DNA from: Rubrivivax sp.
Lineage (GTDB): Bacteria > Pseudomonadota > Gammaproteobacteria > Burkholderiales > Burkholderiaceae_C
Reading direction: 5' to 3'
DNA: 64,000 nucleotides
Assembly: GCA_027487905.1 (NCBI GenBank)
Contig: JAIYCR010000081.1
Location: forward strand, 1-64,000
Positions 53,465-62,529 of this stretch are shown in pieces. Numbering within the stretch: position 1 is the first letter of the stretch; each line of letters starts with the position of its first letter. The translations under genes were made by a program, and so were the position numbers. Under the pieces are notes generated by a model. That model was not told the origin of the DNA and did not search any database. It saw only the letters and a list, made by a program, of their open reading frames with translations.

Positions 53465-55115
53465 GATGGACAGCAGTGTTTGGATGTGGACCGGTGCCGC
53501 ACTCGCGGTGGCAGCAGCCTGGCCGGCGGCCCGCCAGCGACTGGCGCTGTCGCGGGCCAAGCACCGCTCGCTCGGTGGGCACTCGCGGATGGCCAAGCGT
53601 GTCGCGTCCTGGTTGCCGGGATATGACTACGACGACGAACGCTTCTTCTCGAGCGACGGCGCGCCCGCTGCCCTGGTTGCCCGGCGGCGCCAGGCTCTGG
53701 ACGAACTCGCCGCCCACTACCGCACCCGCTTCGCCCGCTCGGCGGCACTGACCGCCGAGGCCCGCGACGGCATGCCCGACCTGCAGTTCACCGGGCGTTA
53801 TCGGGTGCCTTTTCCCTACAGCCGCCACCTGCGCGAGCAGCTCTCGGTGGGCACCTTCGCCGCCAGCGCCGACGGCCTGACCGTGACCGACCTGGACGGC
53901 AACCGCTTCATCGACCTCACCGGCTCCTACGGGGTCAACCTCTTCGGCGTGGACTTCTACAAGTCGTGCATCGCCGAGGGCGCCGAGCGGGTGCAGGCGC
54001 TGGGCCCGCTGCTCGGCCCGCTGCACCCATGCGTGGCCGAGAACGTGAAAAGCCTGCAGCGCATCAGCGGCCTGGACGAGGTGACCTTCCACATGTCGGG
54101 CACCGAGGCGGTGATGCAGGCGGTGCGTCTGGCGCGTTATCACACCGGCCGCAGCCATCTGGTGCGCTTCTGCGGCGCGTACCACGGCTGGTGGGAGGAC
54201 GTTCAGCCCGGCCCTGGCAACCCGGCCCGGCCGCGCGACGTCTACACGCTGGCCGACATGAGCGAACGCGCGCTGGACGTGCTGCGCCGGCGGCGCGACA
54301 TCGCCTGCGTGCTGGTCAACCCCTTGCAGGCCCTGCACCCCAACAAGGCGGCGCCCGGCGATTCATCGCTGGTGGACAGCAGCCGCAGCGCGGGCGTGGA
54401 CCGCGAGGCCTACGGCCAGTGGCTGCGTCGCTTGCGCGCGGTGTGCAGCGAGCGCGGCATCGCCCTCATCTTCGACGAGGTGTTCCTGGGTTTCCGCCTC
54501 GCCCCGGGCGGTGCGCAGTCCTACTTCGGTGTCCAGGCCGATCTCGTCACCTACGGCAAGACGCTGGGCGGCGGCCTGCCGGTGGGCGTGGTGTGCGGCC
54601 GTCGAGCCTGGATGAAGCGCTTCCGCGAGGACCGCCCGGCCGACATCTGCTTCGCACGCGGCACCTTCAACGCCCACCCCTATGTAATGGGCGCGATGCG
54701 CGCCTTCCTCGACCGGCTCGACACGCCCGCGGTGCAGGCGCTCTACCAGGACCAGGATGCCGGTTGGGACCGCCGCGCCGAGGCCTTCAACGGCGCGATG
54801 GTCGATGCCGGCCTGCCGGTGCGGGCCCGCCATCTGCAGTCGGTCTGGACCCTGGTCTACGAGTCGCCGTCGCGCTACAACTGGATGTACCAGTTCTACC
54901 TGCGCAAGCACGGGCTGGCACTGAGCTGGGTCGGCACCGGCCGGCTGATCTGGACGCTCGCCACCACCGAAGCCGATGTGGACGAGGTGATCCGCCGGGC
55001 TGTGGCCGCGGGCCTGGAGATGCAGGCCGCCGGCTGGTGGTGGGAGGGCTCGCCGTCGAACCGGACGATCCGCCGCTCCCTGCTGAAGGAGACCCTTCAG
55101 GCCCGGTTTTCCTGA
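53463..55115 (+). CDS. Membrane-anchored class III (GSA-like) aminotransferase
   Basis: A 550-residue PLP enzyme. Unusually for the family it opens with a single hydrophobic helix (about 4-20, VWMWTGAALAVAAAWPA) that could anchor it, followed by a basic segment and about 60 residues before the class III core. Core motifs: LTGSYGVNLFG, TFHMSGTEAVMQAVRLAR, IFDEVFLGFR and the PLP lysine in TYGKTLGGGLPVGV (Lys near 366). Closest known theme is glutamate-1-semialdehyde aminomutase, but haem precursor synthesis is unlikely given the anchor and neighbours. Starts with ATG 53463 (aagga 9 bp upstream); convergent overlap of 19 bp with the next gene. Confidence 0.88.
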   Translation: MMDSSVWMWTGAALAVAAAWPAARQRLALSRAKHRSLGGHSRMAKRVASWLPGYDYDDERFFSSDGAPAALVARRRQALDELAAHYRTRFARSAALTAEARDGMPDLQFTGRYRVPFPYSRHLREQLSVGTFAASADGLTVTDLDGNRFIDLTGSYGVNLFGVDFYKSCIAEGAERVQALGPLLGPLHPCVAENVKSLQRISGLDEVTFHMSGTEAVMQAVRLARYHTGRSHLVRFCGAYHGWWEDVQPGPGNPARPRDVYTLADMSERALDVLRRRRDIACVLVNPLQALHPNKAAPGDSSLVDSSRSAGVDREAYGQWLRRLRAVCSERGIALIFDEVFLGFRLAPGGAQSYFGVQADLVTYGKTLGGGLPVGVVCGRRAWMKRFREDRPADICFARGTFNAHPYVMGAMRAFLDRLDTPAVQALYQDQDAGWDRRAEAFNGAMVDAGLPVRARHLQSVWTLVYESPSRYNWMYQFYLRKHGLALSWVGTGRLIWTLATTEADVDEVIRRAVAAGLEMQAAGWWWEGSPSNRTIRRSLLKETLQARFS

Positions 55116-55750
55116 GCACCCGTCGTTGCGGTGGCGCCGTGCCCCCGGGCCGCATGGCCCATCGGGTCGAGGAATTCACCGCGCAGCAGGGCGAAGGGGG
55201 CGCGCCAGTAGAGCTTCACGTCGTGGAAGGGATCGGTGAGGATCTTGGTCATCCACACCAGGCCGGTCTGCACGTCGTGCAGCACGAAGAGGTGCACCGT
55301 GCGGAACAGCAGACCACCCACGCCCAGCGCCAGCCAGGCGGCCCCGACCTGACGCATGAAGGCCTCGAAGCCCTCGGCCGGTGCGATCAGGCCGAAGAGG
55401 CCGGGCTGGAGGTAGAGCACCGCCGGCACCGCGCCCCACAGGCTCAGCAGCACGATCTTGCGCTGCAGGTTGTAGCCGACCTTGATCTCTTCCTTGTGCT
55501 CGTGGGTGACCTGGTTCACCGCGTCCCAGCCCCGGGGCTCGAAGAAGAAGTGGCCGATCTGGCGGCTCCACATGGCCACGAACCACGCCAGCAGCGCGGC
55601 CAGCACCGGATCGGTGAAGAGCAGGGCGTAGCTGGCCAGGAAGGTCAGTGCACTGACCAGGTGCAGCGCCTGGTTGATGCGGCTGTGGTGGTAGTAGCGG
55701 TGATCGTCCCAACGCTGCTCCCGCAGCGCCTGCATGAAGCTCGAGCCCAT
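55097..55750 (-). CDS. Mpo1-like (DUF962-type) polytopic membrane protein
   Basis: A 217-residue membrane protein. N-terminal pattern YHHSRINQALHLVSALTFLA and SRQIGHFFFEPRGWD resembles Mpo1/DUF962 (2-hydroxy fatty acid dioxygenase relatives), with added His-rich segments (THEHKEE, TVHLFVLHD) and about five helices. An Fe-dependent lipid enzyme is a plausible guess. ATG 55750 has a strong aaggag site. Its end overlaps the aminotransferase end by 19 bp, tail to tail. Confidence 0.72.
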   Translation of the reverse strand: MGSSFMQALREQRWDDHRYYHHSRINQALHLVSALTFLASYALLFTDPVLAALLAWFVAMWSRQIGHFFFEPRGWDAVNQVTHEHKEEIKVGYNLQRKIVLLSLWGAVPAVLYLQPGLFGLIAPAEGFEAFMRQVGAAWLALGVGGLLFRTVHLFVLHDVQTGLVWMTKILTDPFHDVKLYWRAPFALLRGEFLDPMGHAARGHGATATTGAQENRA

Positions 55751-55906
55751 GTCTTCTCCTTGGATCGCACGCGGAATGCGGCGCCGCCGGATGCTGCGGC
55801 GGCTGCGTGATGCCGGCGTGACGCGCGCGTGACCCGAACACGACGCGGCGGAGAGACGGTGGCCGCCGTCACGCGCATGCCGCGAAGGGGGCGCAGCATC
55901 GAGCCG

Positions 55907-57190
55907 ATGGCCCAGGACGACATTTCCCTGCAGGTGGACGAGCTGCGTGCGGCTCGCCGCTCGCTGCGCATCGCGCTCGTGACGGAAACCTATCCGCCCG
56001 AGGTCAACGGCGTGGCCCGCACGCTGCACCAGGTGGTCGAAGGGCTGCGCGCGCGGCACCACGACCTGCAGCTCGTGCGGCCGCGGCAGCAGCCCAGCGA
56101 CGCCGCCGACGTCGGCGACCGCTTCCACGAGGTGCTGATGCGCGGCCTTGCGGTCCCGCGCTACCCGCAGCTGCGCATGGGCATGCCCGCGCGTCGGGCC
56201 TTGGTCAAGTTGTGGACCCTGAACCGGCCCGATCTGGTGCACATCGCCACCGAAGGCCCGCTCGGGTGGTCGGGGCTGCAGGCGGCACGCCACCTTCGGC
56301 TGCCGGTGGCCTCGGACTTCCGCACCAATTTCCACGCCTACAGCCGGCACTACGGCGTGGGCTGGCTGAACAAGCCCATCGTGGCCTACCTCAAGCGCTT
56401 CCACAACCATTGCCAGGTGACGATGGTGCCCACGCGATCGCTGATGGACGAGCTGTCCGGCTATGGCTTTCGCAACCTGCGGGTGCTGGGCCGCGGGGTG
56501 GACACGACGCTGTTCAACCCGGCGCGCCGAAGCGAAGCCCTTCGCGCCGCGTGGGGAGCGGCGCCGGACACCCTGGTCCTGCTGCATGTGGGCCGCATCG
56601 CGCCGGAGAAGAACCTGGACGCGGTGGTCCGGACCTTCCAGGCCCTGCTGCAGCAGGGCCGCGACGTGAAGCTCGTCTTCGTGGGCGACGGGCCTTCACG
56701 CCCGGCCATTGCCGAACAGCTGCCCCAGGCGGTGTTCGCCGGCATGCAGGGCGGGGAGTCGCTGGCAACGCACTACGCAAGCGGCGATGTGTTCCTCTTC
56801 CCCAGCCTGACCGAGACCTTCGGCAACGTCACGCCCGAAGCCCTGGCCAGCGGACTGGCCGTCGTCGCCTGCGACTGCGCCGCGGCCGCCCAGATCATCC
56901 GGCCGGGACGCAATGGCCATCTGGTGGCGCCCGAGGTGGCCCGCGCGGGCGGCTTTGCGGCCTCCACGCTGGCCTGGCTGGGCGACCCCGAAGCGGACAA
57001 TGCCGTCTGGCACTGCGGCTCCGGCGTGCGCCGCGCCGCACGCCAGACGGCCCTCGAACTGGGCTGGGACGCCGTGCTGGACGGGCTGGAAAGCACGCTC
57101 TTCGGGCTCGTGCGGGGCAATGGCGACGGCGGTGGCGGCGGCGAGGCCAGTGTGCCGCTGGCCGGCGCCTGGGGGCCGGTCAGGGGTTGA
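55907..57190 (+). CDS. GT4-family glycosyltransferase (MgtA-like)
   Basis: A 427-residue GT-B enzyme. N-terminal IALVTETYPPEVNGVARTL is the opening of GT4 mannosyl/glucosyltransferases acting on lipids; HIATEGPLGWSGLQAAR and FRTNFHAYSRHYGVGW follow. Nucleotide-sugar site LLHVGRIAPEKNLDAV and EX7E-type region FLFPSLTETFGNVTPEALAS are present. It probably adds a sugar (mannose, glucose or glucuronate) to a lipid acceptor. ATG 55907 is used; upstream GTG/ATG options would extend it by up to 26 residues. Ends in an overlap of 11 bp with lplT (convergent). Confidence 0.88.
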   Translation: MAQDDISLQVDELRAARRSLRIALVTETYPPEVNGVARTLHQVVEGLRARHHDLQLVRPRQQPSDAADVGDRFHEVLMRGLAVPRYPQLRMGMPARRALVKLWTLNRPDLVHIATEGPLGWSGLQAARHLRLPVASDFRTNFHAYSRHYGVGWLNKPIVAYLKRFHNHCQVTMVPTRSLMDELSGYGFRNLRVLGRGVDTTLFNPARRSEALRAAWGAAPDTLVLLHVGRIAPEKNLDAVVRTFQALLQQGRDVKLVFVGDGPSRPAIAEQLPQAVFAGMQGGESLATHYASGDVFLFPSLTETFGNVTPEALASGLAVVACDCAAAAQIIRPGRNGHLVAPEVARAGGFAASTLAWLGDPEADNAVWHCGSGVRRAARQTALELGWDAVLDGLESTLFGLVRGNGDGGGGGEASVPLAGAWGPVRG

Positions 57191-58502
57191 GGGCGGCCGG
57201 ACCGAGCCGGCGCTCGCGCCATCGCAGCGCCACCATGAGCGCCGCGATGCTGCAGCCGAAGCCGATCATCACCACGCCCACCGACACCTGTAGCCTCAGC
57301 AGCGCGGCGTAGATTGCCAGCATGCCCAGCACGCTGAGGTTCTCGTGGAAGCCCTGCACGGCGATCGAGCGGCCCGCCGTCAGCAGCCGAAAGCCGCGGT
57401 GCTGCAGCAAGGCGTTCATCGGCACCACCAGCACCCCACCCGTCGCGCCCAGGGCTACCAGCAGCGGCAGTGCCAGCGCCAGATGCGAGGACGCCGCCAC
57501 GCAGGGCACCAGCAGGCCCAGCACGACGCCCACCGGCAACAGGCCAGGCGCCTGCGCCAGATTCAGCCGGCGTCCGGCCCAGGCGGCCCCCGCCACCACG
57601 CCCACGGCCACCACCGCTTGCAGGTAGGCCGCACGGTCCAGCGGCAGGCCGAGCGAATCGGACGCCCACTGCAGCACCGCGAACTGAAGCGTCGCGCCGA
57701 AGCCCCAGAACACGGTGGTGACGGCCAGCGACAGGCCGCCCAAGCGATCCCGCCACAGCAGCGAGCAGCCGGCCGCGAAATCCCGGACCAGGGCCACCGG
57801 GTGCACGCTGCGGCCGGGGTAGCGCGCGCCACTGTCGGGGATGAAGGCGTTCAGCACGCTGGCCAGCCCGTAGAGCGCCAGCACGGCCATCAACGCCACC
57901 GGCAGCGGACCGCAGGCCTCCACCGGCGCGGCCAGCCAGGACGGACAGCCCAGGGCGGCACTGGCCTGGCCTGCCAGCGGGCTGATCAGCAGGCCCCCGA
58001 GCACCGTGCCCAGCAGGGCGGCCCCCACGACCGAAACCTCCAGCCACGCGTTGGCGGCCACCAGCCGCTCGGGCCCGACGAGCTCGGTCACCAGGCCGTA
58101 CTTCGCCGGCGCGTAGGCAGCGGCGCCAAAGCCGACGACGGCGAAGGCGGCCAGCGGGTGCACGCCGGCGGCCAGCATCGCCACGCCCAGGATCTTGGTC
58201 GCGTTCATCACGGCCATCAGCCTGCCCTTGGGCACCGCGTCGGCCAGTGGCCCGACCACGGGCGCGAGCAGCACATAGGACAAGGTGAAGGCGAACTTGA
58301 GCAGCGGCGCCCACCACCCCGGTCGCCCGGTCTCGACCAGCCAGGCGATCGCCACGATCAGCAGCGCGTTGTCGGCCAGCGCCGATGCGAACTGGGCCGA
58401 CACCAGCCGGCCGAAGCCCGCGGGCAGCGGGGCGGCCGGTGGCAGCGCATCGTTCAGCGGACGGGAGGCGGACAAGGCAGGGCTGACCGCCCAAGCGGTC
58501 AC
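57180..58502 (-). CDS. lplT: Lysophospholipid transporter LplT
   Basis: About 440 residues, MFS-type flippase with 11-12 membrane helices. [20 protein letters not shown] and [20 protein letters not shown] are the LplT signature; [13 protein letters not shown] follows. Moves lysophospholipids across the inner membrane for reacylation. The start is uncertain: GTG 58502 is a reasonable choice, GTG 58559 and TTG 58475 are alternatives and no ATG lies upstream of the family core. Usually adjacent to an acyltransferase (Aas); none is next to it here. Confidence 0.88.
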   Translation of the reverse strand: MTAWAVSPALSASRPLNDALPPAAPLPAGFGRLVSAQFASALADNALLIVAIAWLVETGRPGWWAPLLKFAFTLSYVLLAPVVGPLADAVPKGRLMAVMNATKILGVAMLAAGVHPLAAFAVVGFGAAAYAPAKYGLVTELVGPERLVAANAWLEVSVVGAALLGTVLGGLLISPLAGQASAALGCPSWLAAPVEACGPLPVALMAVLALYGLASVLNAFIPDSGARYPGRSVHPVALVRDFAAGCSLLWRDRLGGLSLAVTTVFWGFGATLQFAVLQWASDSLGLPLDRAAYLQAVVAVGVVAGAAWAGRRLNLAQAPGLLPVGVVLGLLVPCVAASSHLALALPLLVALGATGGVLVVPMNALLQHRGFRLLTAGRSIAVQGFHENLSVLGMLAIYAALLRLQVSVGVVMIGFGCSIAALMVALRWRERRLGPAALNP

Positions 58503-58574
58503 GGTCAGGGAAGGTGTGCATGAGACGACGCGCGCATGCCGCAGCGATGACGCTTGCACGCCAGTGGCGTGACA

Positions 58575-58615
58575 GGTGGTGGCGGTGGCGGTGGTGGTGG
58601 TGGTGGTGGCGGTGG
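58575..58615. repeat. GGT/GGC trinucleotide tract
   Basis: About 41 bp of nearly pure GGT/GGC repeats in the spacer between divergent lplT and ugd. Not part of a supported gene on either strand. Confidence 0.85.
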
Positions 58616-58729
58616 CCGCGCCGCGTCACGCCACCGACACCGCCCGGACACGGCCCCGCCACCGCCTGCCGGAATGCTCGGCGCAGCGGGCAAGTCCCTT
58701 GCCTTCGCATCGGGCAGGAGGCTCATGGA

Positions 58730-60121
58730 ATGAAGATCACCATCATCGGGTCGGGCTATGTGGGCCTGGTCACCGGGGCGTGCTTTGCCGAAATGGGCAA
58801 CCACGTGGTCTGCCTGGACCGCGATGCGGCCAAGGTCGAGCGGCTGCGCGCGGGCGAGGTTCCCATCCACGAGCCGGGCCTTGAAACACTCGTGCAGCGC
58901 AACGCCGCCGCCGGACGCCTGCGCTTCACCACCGAGGCGGCCGAAGCCATCGGCCACGGTCGGGTGATCTTCCTCGCGGTGGGAACACCGCCGCGCGAAG
59001 ACGGCTCGGCCGATCTGGCCCATGCGCTGGATGCGGCGCGCAGCATCGGCCGGCACATGAACGCCGACCGCATCGTCGTCAACAAGAGCACGGTGCCGGT
59101 GGGCACCGCCGACCTGGTCCAGGCCGCCGTGCGCGCCGAGCTGGCGGCCCGCGGCGCGGACCACCGCGTGGTGGTGGTGTCCAACCCGGAGTTCCTGAAG
59201 GAGGGCGCCGCGGTGGACGACTTCATGCGGCCTGACCGCGTGGTCGTGGGCACCGACGATGCCGCTGCGCTGCGCCTGCTGCGAACGCTCTACGCCCCCT
59301 ACACCCGCAACCACGATCGGCTGCTGGTGATGGACGTCCGCTCGGCCGAGCTCACCAAGTACGCCGCCAACGCGATGCTGGCCACCCGCATCAGCTTCAT
59401 GAACGAGCTGGCCAACCTGGCCGAGGAACTGGGTGCGGACATCGAATCGGTTCGCAGCGGCATCGGCGCGGACGCCCGCATCGGCTACTCCTTTCTCTAT
59501 GCCGGGACCGGCTACGGCGGCAGCTGCCTGCCCAAGGACGTCAAGGCCCTGATGCACACGGCCAGCAGCCATGAGCAGCCGCTGTCCATCCTGAGCGCGG
59601 TGGATGCGGTGAACGAGCAGCAGAAGGGCCTGCTCGCGCGGCGGGTGGTCGCCCAGTTCGGGCCCTCGCTTGCAGGCCGCCGCTTCGCGCTGTGGGGCCT
59701 GGCCTTCAAGCCCGAGACGGACGACCTGCGCGAGGCGCCCAGCCTGGCGCTGATCGCCCAACTGCGCGAGCGCGGCGCCGAAGTGGTGGCCTATGACCCT
59801 GTGGCCACGCCGGCCGCGCGCGCGCTGCTCGAAGGCGACGCCGGCGTGCGCTTCGCCAGCGGCGCGCTTCAGGCCTGCGACGGCGCCGACGCTCTGCTCA
59901 TCGTCACCGAGTGGAAGGAATTCCGCAGTCCCGATTTCGAGGCCCTGCGCGAACGGCTGAAACAGCCGCTCGTCTTCGATGGCCGCAATCTCTACGACCC
60001 GGTGCACGCCGCGGCCGAAGGGATCGACTACCGCCCGGTGGGCCGCAGGCGGCTGCACCTGAAGGTGGCCGAGCGGGCGGTGGCCAGCCCTGCTTCGCAG
60101 GTGTTGCCGCTCAGCGCCTGA
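58730..60121 (+). CDS. ugd: UDP-glucose 6-dehydrogenase
   Basis: A 463-residue NAD enzyme that oxidises UDP-glucose to UDP-glucuronate. Rossmann motif [56 protein letters not shown], the catalytic Cys in [10 protein letters not shown] and the C-terminal [18 protein letters not shown] 58730 has aggagg upstream. Supplies glucuronate for capsule, LPS or glycolipids; with the GT4 gene nearby a glucuronosyl lipid is one option. No other sugar-biosynthesis gene lies in the window. Confidence 0.95.
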   Translation: MKITIIGSGYVGLVTGACFAEMGNHVVCLDRDAAKVERLRAGEVPIHEPGLETLVQRNAAAGRLRFTTEAAEAIGHGRVIFLAVGTPPREDGSADLAHALDAARSIGRHMNADRIVVNKSTVPVGTADLVQAAVRAELAARGADHRVVVVSNPEFLKEGAAVDDFMRPDRVVVGTDDAAALRLLRTLYAPYTRNHDRLLVMDVRSAELTKYAANAMLATRISFMNELANLAEELGADIESVRSGIGADARIGYSFLYAGTGYGGSCLPKDVKALMHTASSHEQPLSILSAVDAVNEQQKGLLARRVVAQFGPSLAGRRFALWGLAFKPETDDLREAPSLALIAQLRERGAEVVAYDPVATPAARALLEGDAGVRFASGALQACDGADALLIVTEWKEFRSPDFEALRERLKQPLVFDGRNLYDPVHAAAEGIDYRPVGRRRLHLKVAERAVASPASQVLPLSA

Positions 60122-60171
60122 GGCGGCCATCCAGGCCGGTCGGCAGCCGCCAGTGGCCTGGCTTCAGGCGT

Positions 60172-62166
60172 TCAAGGCGCGGCGTCCCCCAGCACCAGTC
60201 CCTCGCGCCGCGGGTCCGCGCCGCCTTCCAGGAAGCGGCGGCCCGTGGTGTCGGTGCGACGGACGATGGTGGACACGCCACTGCTCTGCGCGGCCACCGA
60301 CACCGTGTGCCCGAGCGCACGAAGGCCCGTGACCAGCGAATCGTCATTGCCGTTGTTCGCAACGTTCAGGTTGGGGTGCTCGCCACCCAGCCCGGTGGTG
60401 GGCGAATTGGCCGCCCCGAAGTTCATCAGCGATGTGGCCTGCTGCGCGTCCAGGCCCCAGTCCACCACCCCCACGACGGTCTTGGTGACGAACTGGATGA
60501 TGGCCGCCCCACCGGGAGAACCGGTGGCCATCAGCACCTCGCCACGGGGGCCGCCGGCCGGGCGCTGGAACACGATGGTGGGCGCCATCGAACTGCGCGG
60601 ACGCTTGTTGGGCTGCACCCGGTTGGCCACCGGTCCGCTCAGGTCGGACGGCGTGGGCGAGAAGTCGGTCAGCTCGTTGTTGAGCAGGAAGCCGCGGACG
60701 AAGCGGTAGGAGCCCATGCTGCTTTCGATGGTGGTGGTCATCACCACCACATTGCCGGCCGCGTCGATGATGGACACGTGCGTGGTGCCCCGCCCTTCGT
60801 TGCTGCTGCTGGTGGCCGGCGCGGCGCCGGCGATGGCACCAGGCGCGGCGGTGCCCAGGCTTCTCGTCATGCTGATCAGCCCGGCGCGCTGCCGCAGGTA
60901 GCCGGCGTCCAGCAGGCTGGCCACGCCGCTGCCCGGCAGGGGCACGAAGTCGGTGTCCGCCACGTACTGGTTGCGGTCGGCGTAGGCCAGACGCTGGGCC
61001 TCGCTGATCAGGTGGACTCCCATCACCGTGGGCCGGCCGCCGTAGAGGTCCACCGCTGTGGGGCGTTGCGCGGCGAGGTCGAAGTTCTGCAGGATGCCCA
61101 GCGTCTGCGCCACCGCGATGCCACCGGACGAGGGCGGCCCCATGCCGCAGACCTCGGTGCTGCGGTAGGCGATGCACACCGGCTCGCGCCGCACCGAGGT
61201 GTAGGCCGCGAGGTCGGCGACGGTGGTCACGCCCGGGGTGAGCACCGCGCCCGAAGTGGCGGCCGGACCGGCCGCGGTGCGGCGGATCTCCTGCACGATG
61301 TCCTCGGCGATGGGGCCGCTGTAGAAGGCGCGGCTGTCCGCCGCGATGGCCGACAGGGTCTGCGCATAGGGCTCGTTGACCAGCCGCGTGCCCAGGGCCC
61401 TGGGGCTCAGGTCGGGGTTCAGGAAGTAGGCCACGGCATCGGGGTCGCGCAGCAGGTTGTCGCGGTTCAGCACGATCGCGTCGGCCAGGCGGCCGCTGAT
61501 GGCGAAGCCGTTTCGCGCGAGCGCCACCGCATCGGCGAAGTTCGCCGACCAGGCGAGCCGACCGTGGTCATCGTGCATCAGCTTGAGCATGCTCACCGTG
61601 CCGGGCGTTCCGATCGACCGACCGCTCGCCCGGGCGCTGGGCAGCGGCAGCGTCTGCTGGGTGGCGCTGATCCAGCGCAGGTCGTTCTCAGTGGCGGCCG
61701 CCGGGGCGGTCTCGCGGCCGTCGTAGCTCTGCAGCGTCCGCGTGGCCGCGCGGTAGTGCAGCGCGAAGGTGCCGCCGCCCAGCCCGGACGATTGCGGTTC
61801 CACCAGACCCAGCACCATCTGCACCGCCACCGCCGCATCGGCGGCGCTGCCGCCCTGGCGCAGCACCTCGCAGCCGGCCTTGCTGGCCAGCGGATTGGCG
61901 GTCACCACCATGTACTGACCCGAACGGACCGCCGCACCGCCCAGCCGGAAGCCCGAGGACGGCTCGGGCAGCGCAGGGTCGCCTGCCACGCCGGAACCCA
62001 CGGTGACCGAACCGCCGCTGCTCGTGGACACACGGCAGGCGGTGTCGGCTGCCGCCGGCTCGACCGGGTCGCTGCCGCCGCAGCCTGTCAAGGCCAGCGC
62101 CAGGACCAGCGTCGTGGCCGTTGCCACGGCCGTGGAAGGGAACGGGCTCGGGCGCAGGGCTTGCAT
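60172..62166 (-). CDS. ggt: Gamma-glutamyltransferase (proenzyme), lipoprotein form
   Basis: A 664-residue Ntn hydrolase that cleaves gamma-glutamyl peptides such as glutathione. A lipobox (LALTGCGGS, Cys about 31) suggests lipid anchoring, whereas E. coli GGT is soluble periplasmic. The autoprocessing Thr lies in GRGTTHVSIIDAAGN (near residue 458). Other motifs: QGGSAADAAVAVQMVLGLVEPQSSGLGGG shortened here to its QGGSAADA core, and PPSSGGIAVAQ, MAPTIVF. ATG 62166 lies 25 bp from a GGGGAA repeat tract. Confidence 0.93.
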   Translation of the reverse strand: MQALRPSPFPSTAVATATTLVLALALTGCGGSDPVEPAAADTACRVSTSSGGSVTVGSGVAGDPALPEPSSGFRLGGAAVRSGQYMVVTANPLASKAGCEVLRQGGSAADAAVAVQMVLGLVEPQSSGLGGGTFALHYRAATRTLQSYDGRETAPAAATENDLRWISATQQTLPLPSARASGRSIGTPGTVSMLKLMHDDHGRLAWSANFADAVALARNGFAISGRLADAIVLNRDNLLRDPDAVAYFLNPDLSPRALGTRLVNEPYAQTLSAIAADSRAFYSGPIAEDIVQEIRRTAAGPAATSGAVLTPGVTTVADLAAYTSVRREPVCIAYRSTEVCGMGPPSSGGIAVAQTLGILQNFDLAAQRPTAVDLYGGRPTVMGVHLISEAQRLAYADRNQYVADTDFVPLPGSGVASLLDAGYLRQRAGLISMTRSLGTAAPGAIAGAAPATSSSNEGRGTTHVSIIDAAGNVVVMTTTIESSMGSYRFVRGFLLNNELTDFSPTPSDLSGPVANRVQPNKRPRSSMAPTIVFQRPAGGPRGEVLMATGSPGGAAIIQFVTKTVVGVVDWGLDAQQATSLMNFGAANSPTTGLGGEHPNLNVANNGNDDSLVTGLRALGHTVSVAAQSSGVSTIVRRTDTTGRRFLEGGADPRREGLVLGDAAP

Positions 62167-62190
62167 GGCGGGCTTTCGAAGGGGGAGGAA

Positions 62191-62214
62191 GGGGAAGGGG
62201 AAGGGGAAGGGGAA
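62191..62214. repeat. GGGGAA hexanucleotide x4 upstream of ggt
   Basis: Four perfect copies of ggggaa (TTCCCC on the ggt strand), 25-48 bp before the ggt ATG, within its leader or promoter. A similar G/A-rich stretch occurs at about 26030-26060 upstream of the TolQ-like gene. Confidence 0.9.
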
Positions 62215-62430
62215 GGCAGGACGAGGCCGAGGCCAGCAGGAAGCAGTGACCAGGAAGCAGCGAACGGTGCATGGCCTGGCGAGCGGGTCCATCGAGTCTC
62301 GCCACCGGCACGCAGCCCGGACTGCTCGCATACCCGCAGACCGCCGGGCCGCGGGGCAAGGCGCTCTCCCGGACATCACTGCGCGTGCTCACCAGTGCGC
62401 GAAGCTGCCGCCGGCCGCCTGCCGGCAAAC

Positions 62431-62495
62431 CGCAGCGGCGAACCGCGAGGGCGAACCGCGAGGGCGAACTGCGACGGCGAACCGAGGCGGCGAAC
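62431..62495. repeat. 13-bp tandem repeat x5 upstream of the flavoprotein gene
   Basis: Five copies of about 13 bp ending in gcgaac (ends near 62443, 62456, 62469, 62482, 62495), with copies two and three identical. The last ends 34 bp before the ATG at 62530. Period is not a multiple of three, consistent with noncoding DNA. Confidence 0.85.
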
Positions 62496-62529
62496 CAGGC
62501 CCGAGCTCGCCGTCGGTTAGGGTTGCGGC

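Larger units (their letters stand above)
62167..62529. other. Intergenic region between divergent ggt and flavoprotein gene
   Basis: 363 bp without a credible gene. It contains a hexanucleotide tract (62191-62214) near the ggt start and a 13-bp tandem repeat (62431-62495) near the flavoprotein start, listed separately. Promoters for both genes should lie here, but no clear -35/-10 pair stands out. Confidence 0.7.

Noticed and set aside
53463-55115. hemL (glutamate-1-semialdehyde aminomutase).
   Set aside because: The fold is shared, but the membrane anchor, 550-residue length and lipid-gene context do not fit HemL.
62431-62495. CRISPR array.
   Set aside because: The 13-bp units are contiguous, without unique spacers, and no cas gene is present.
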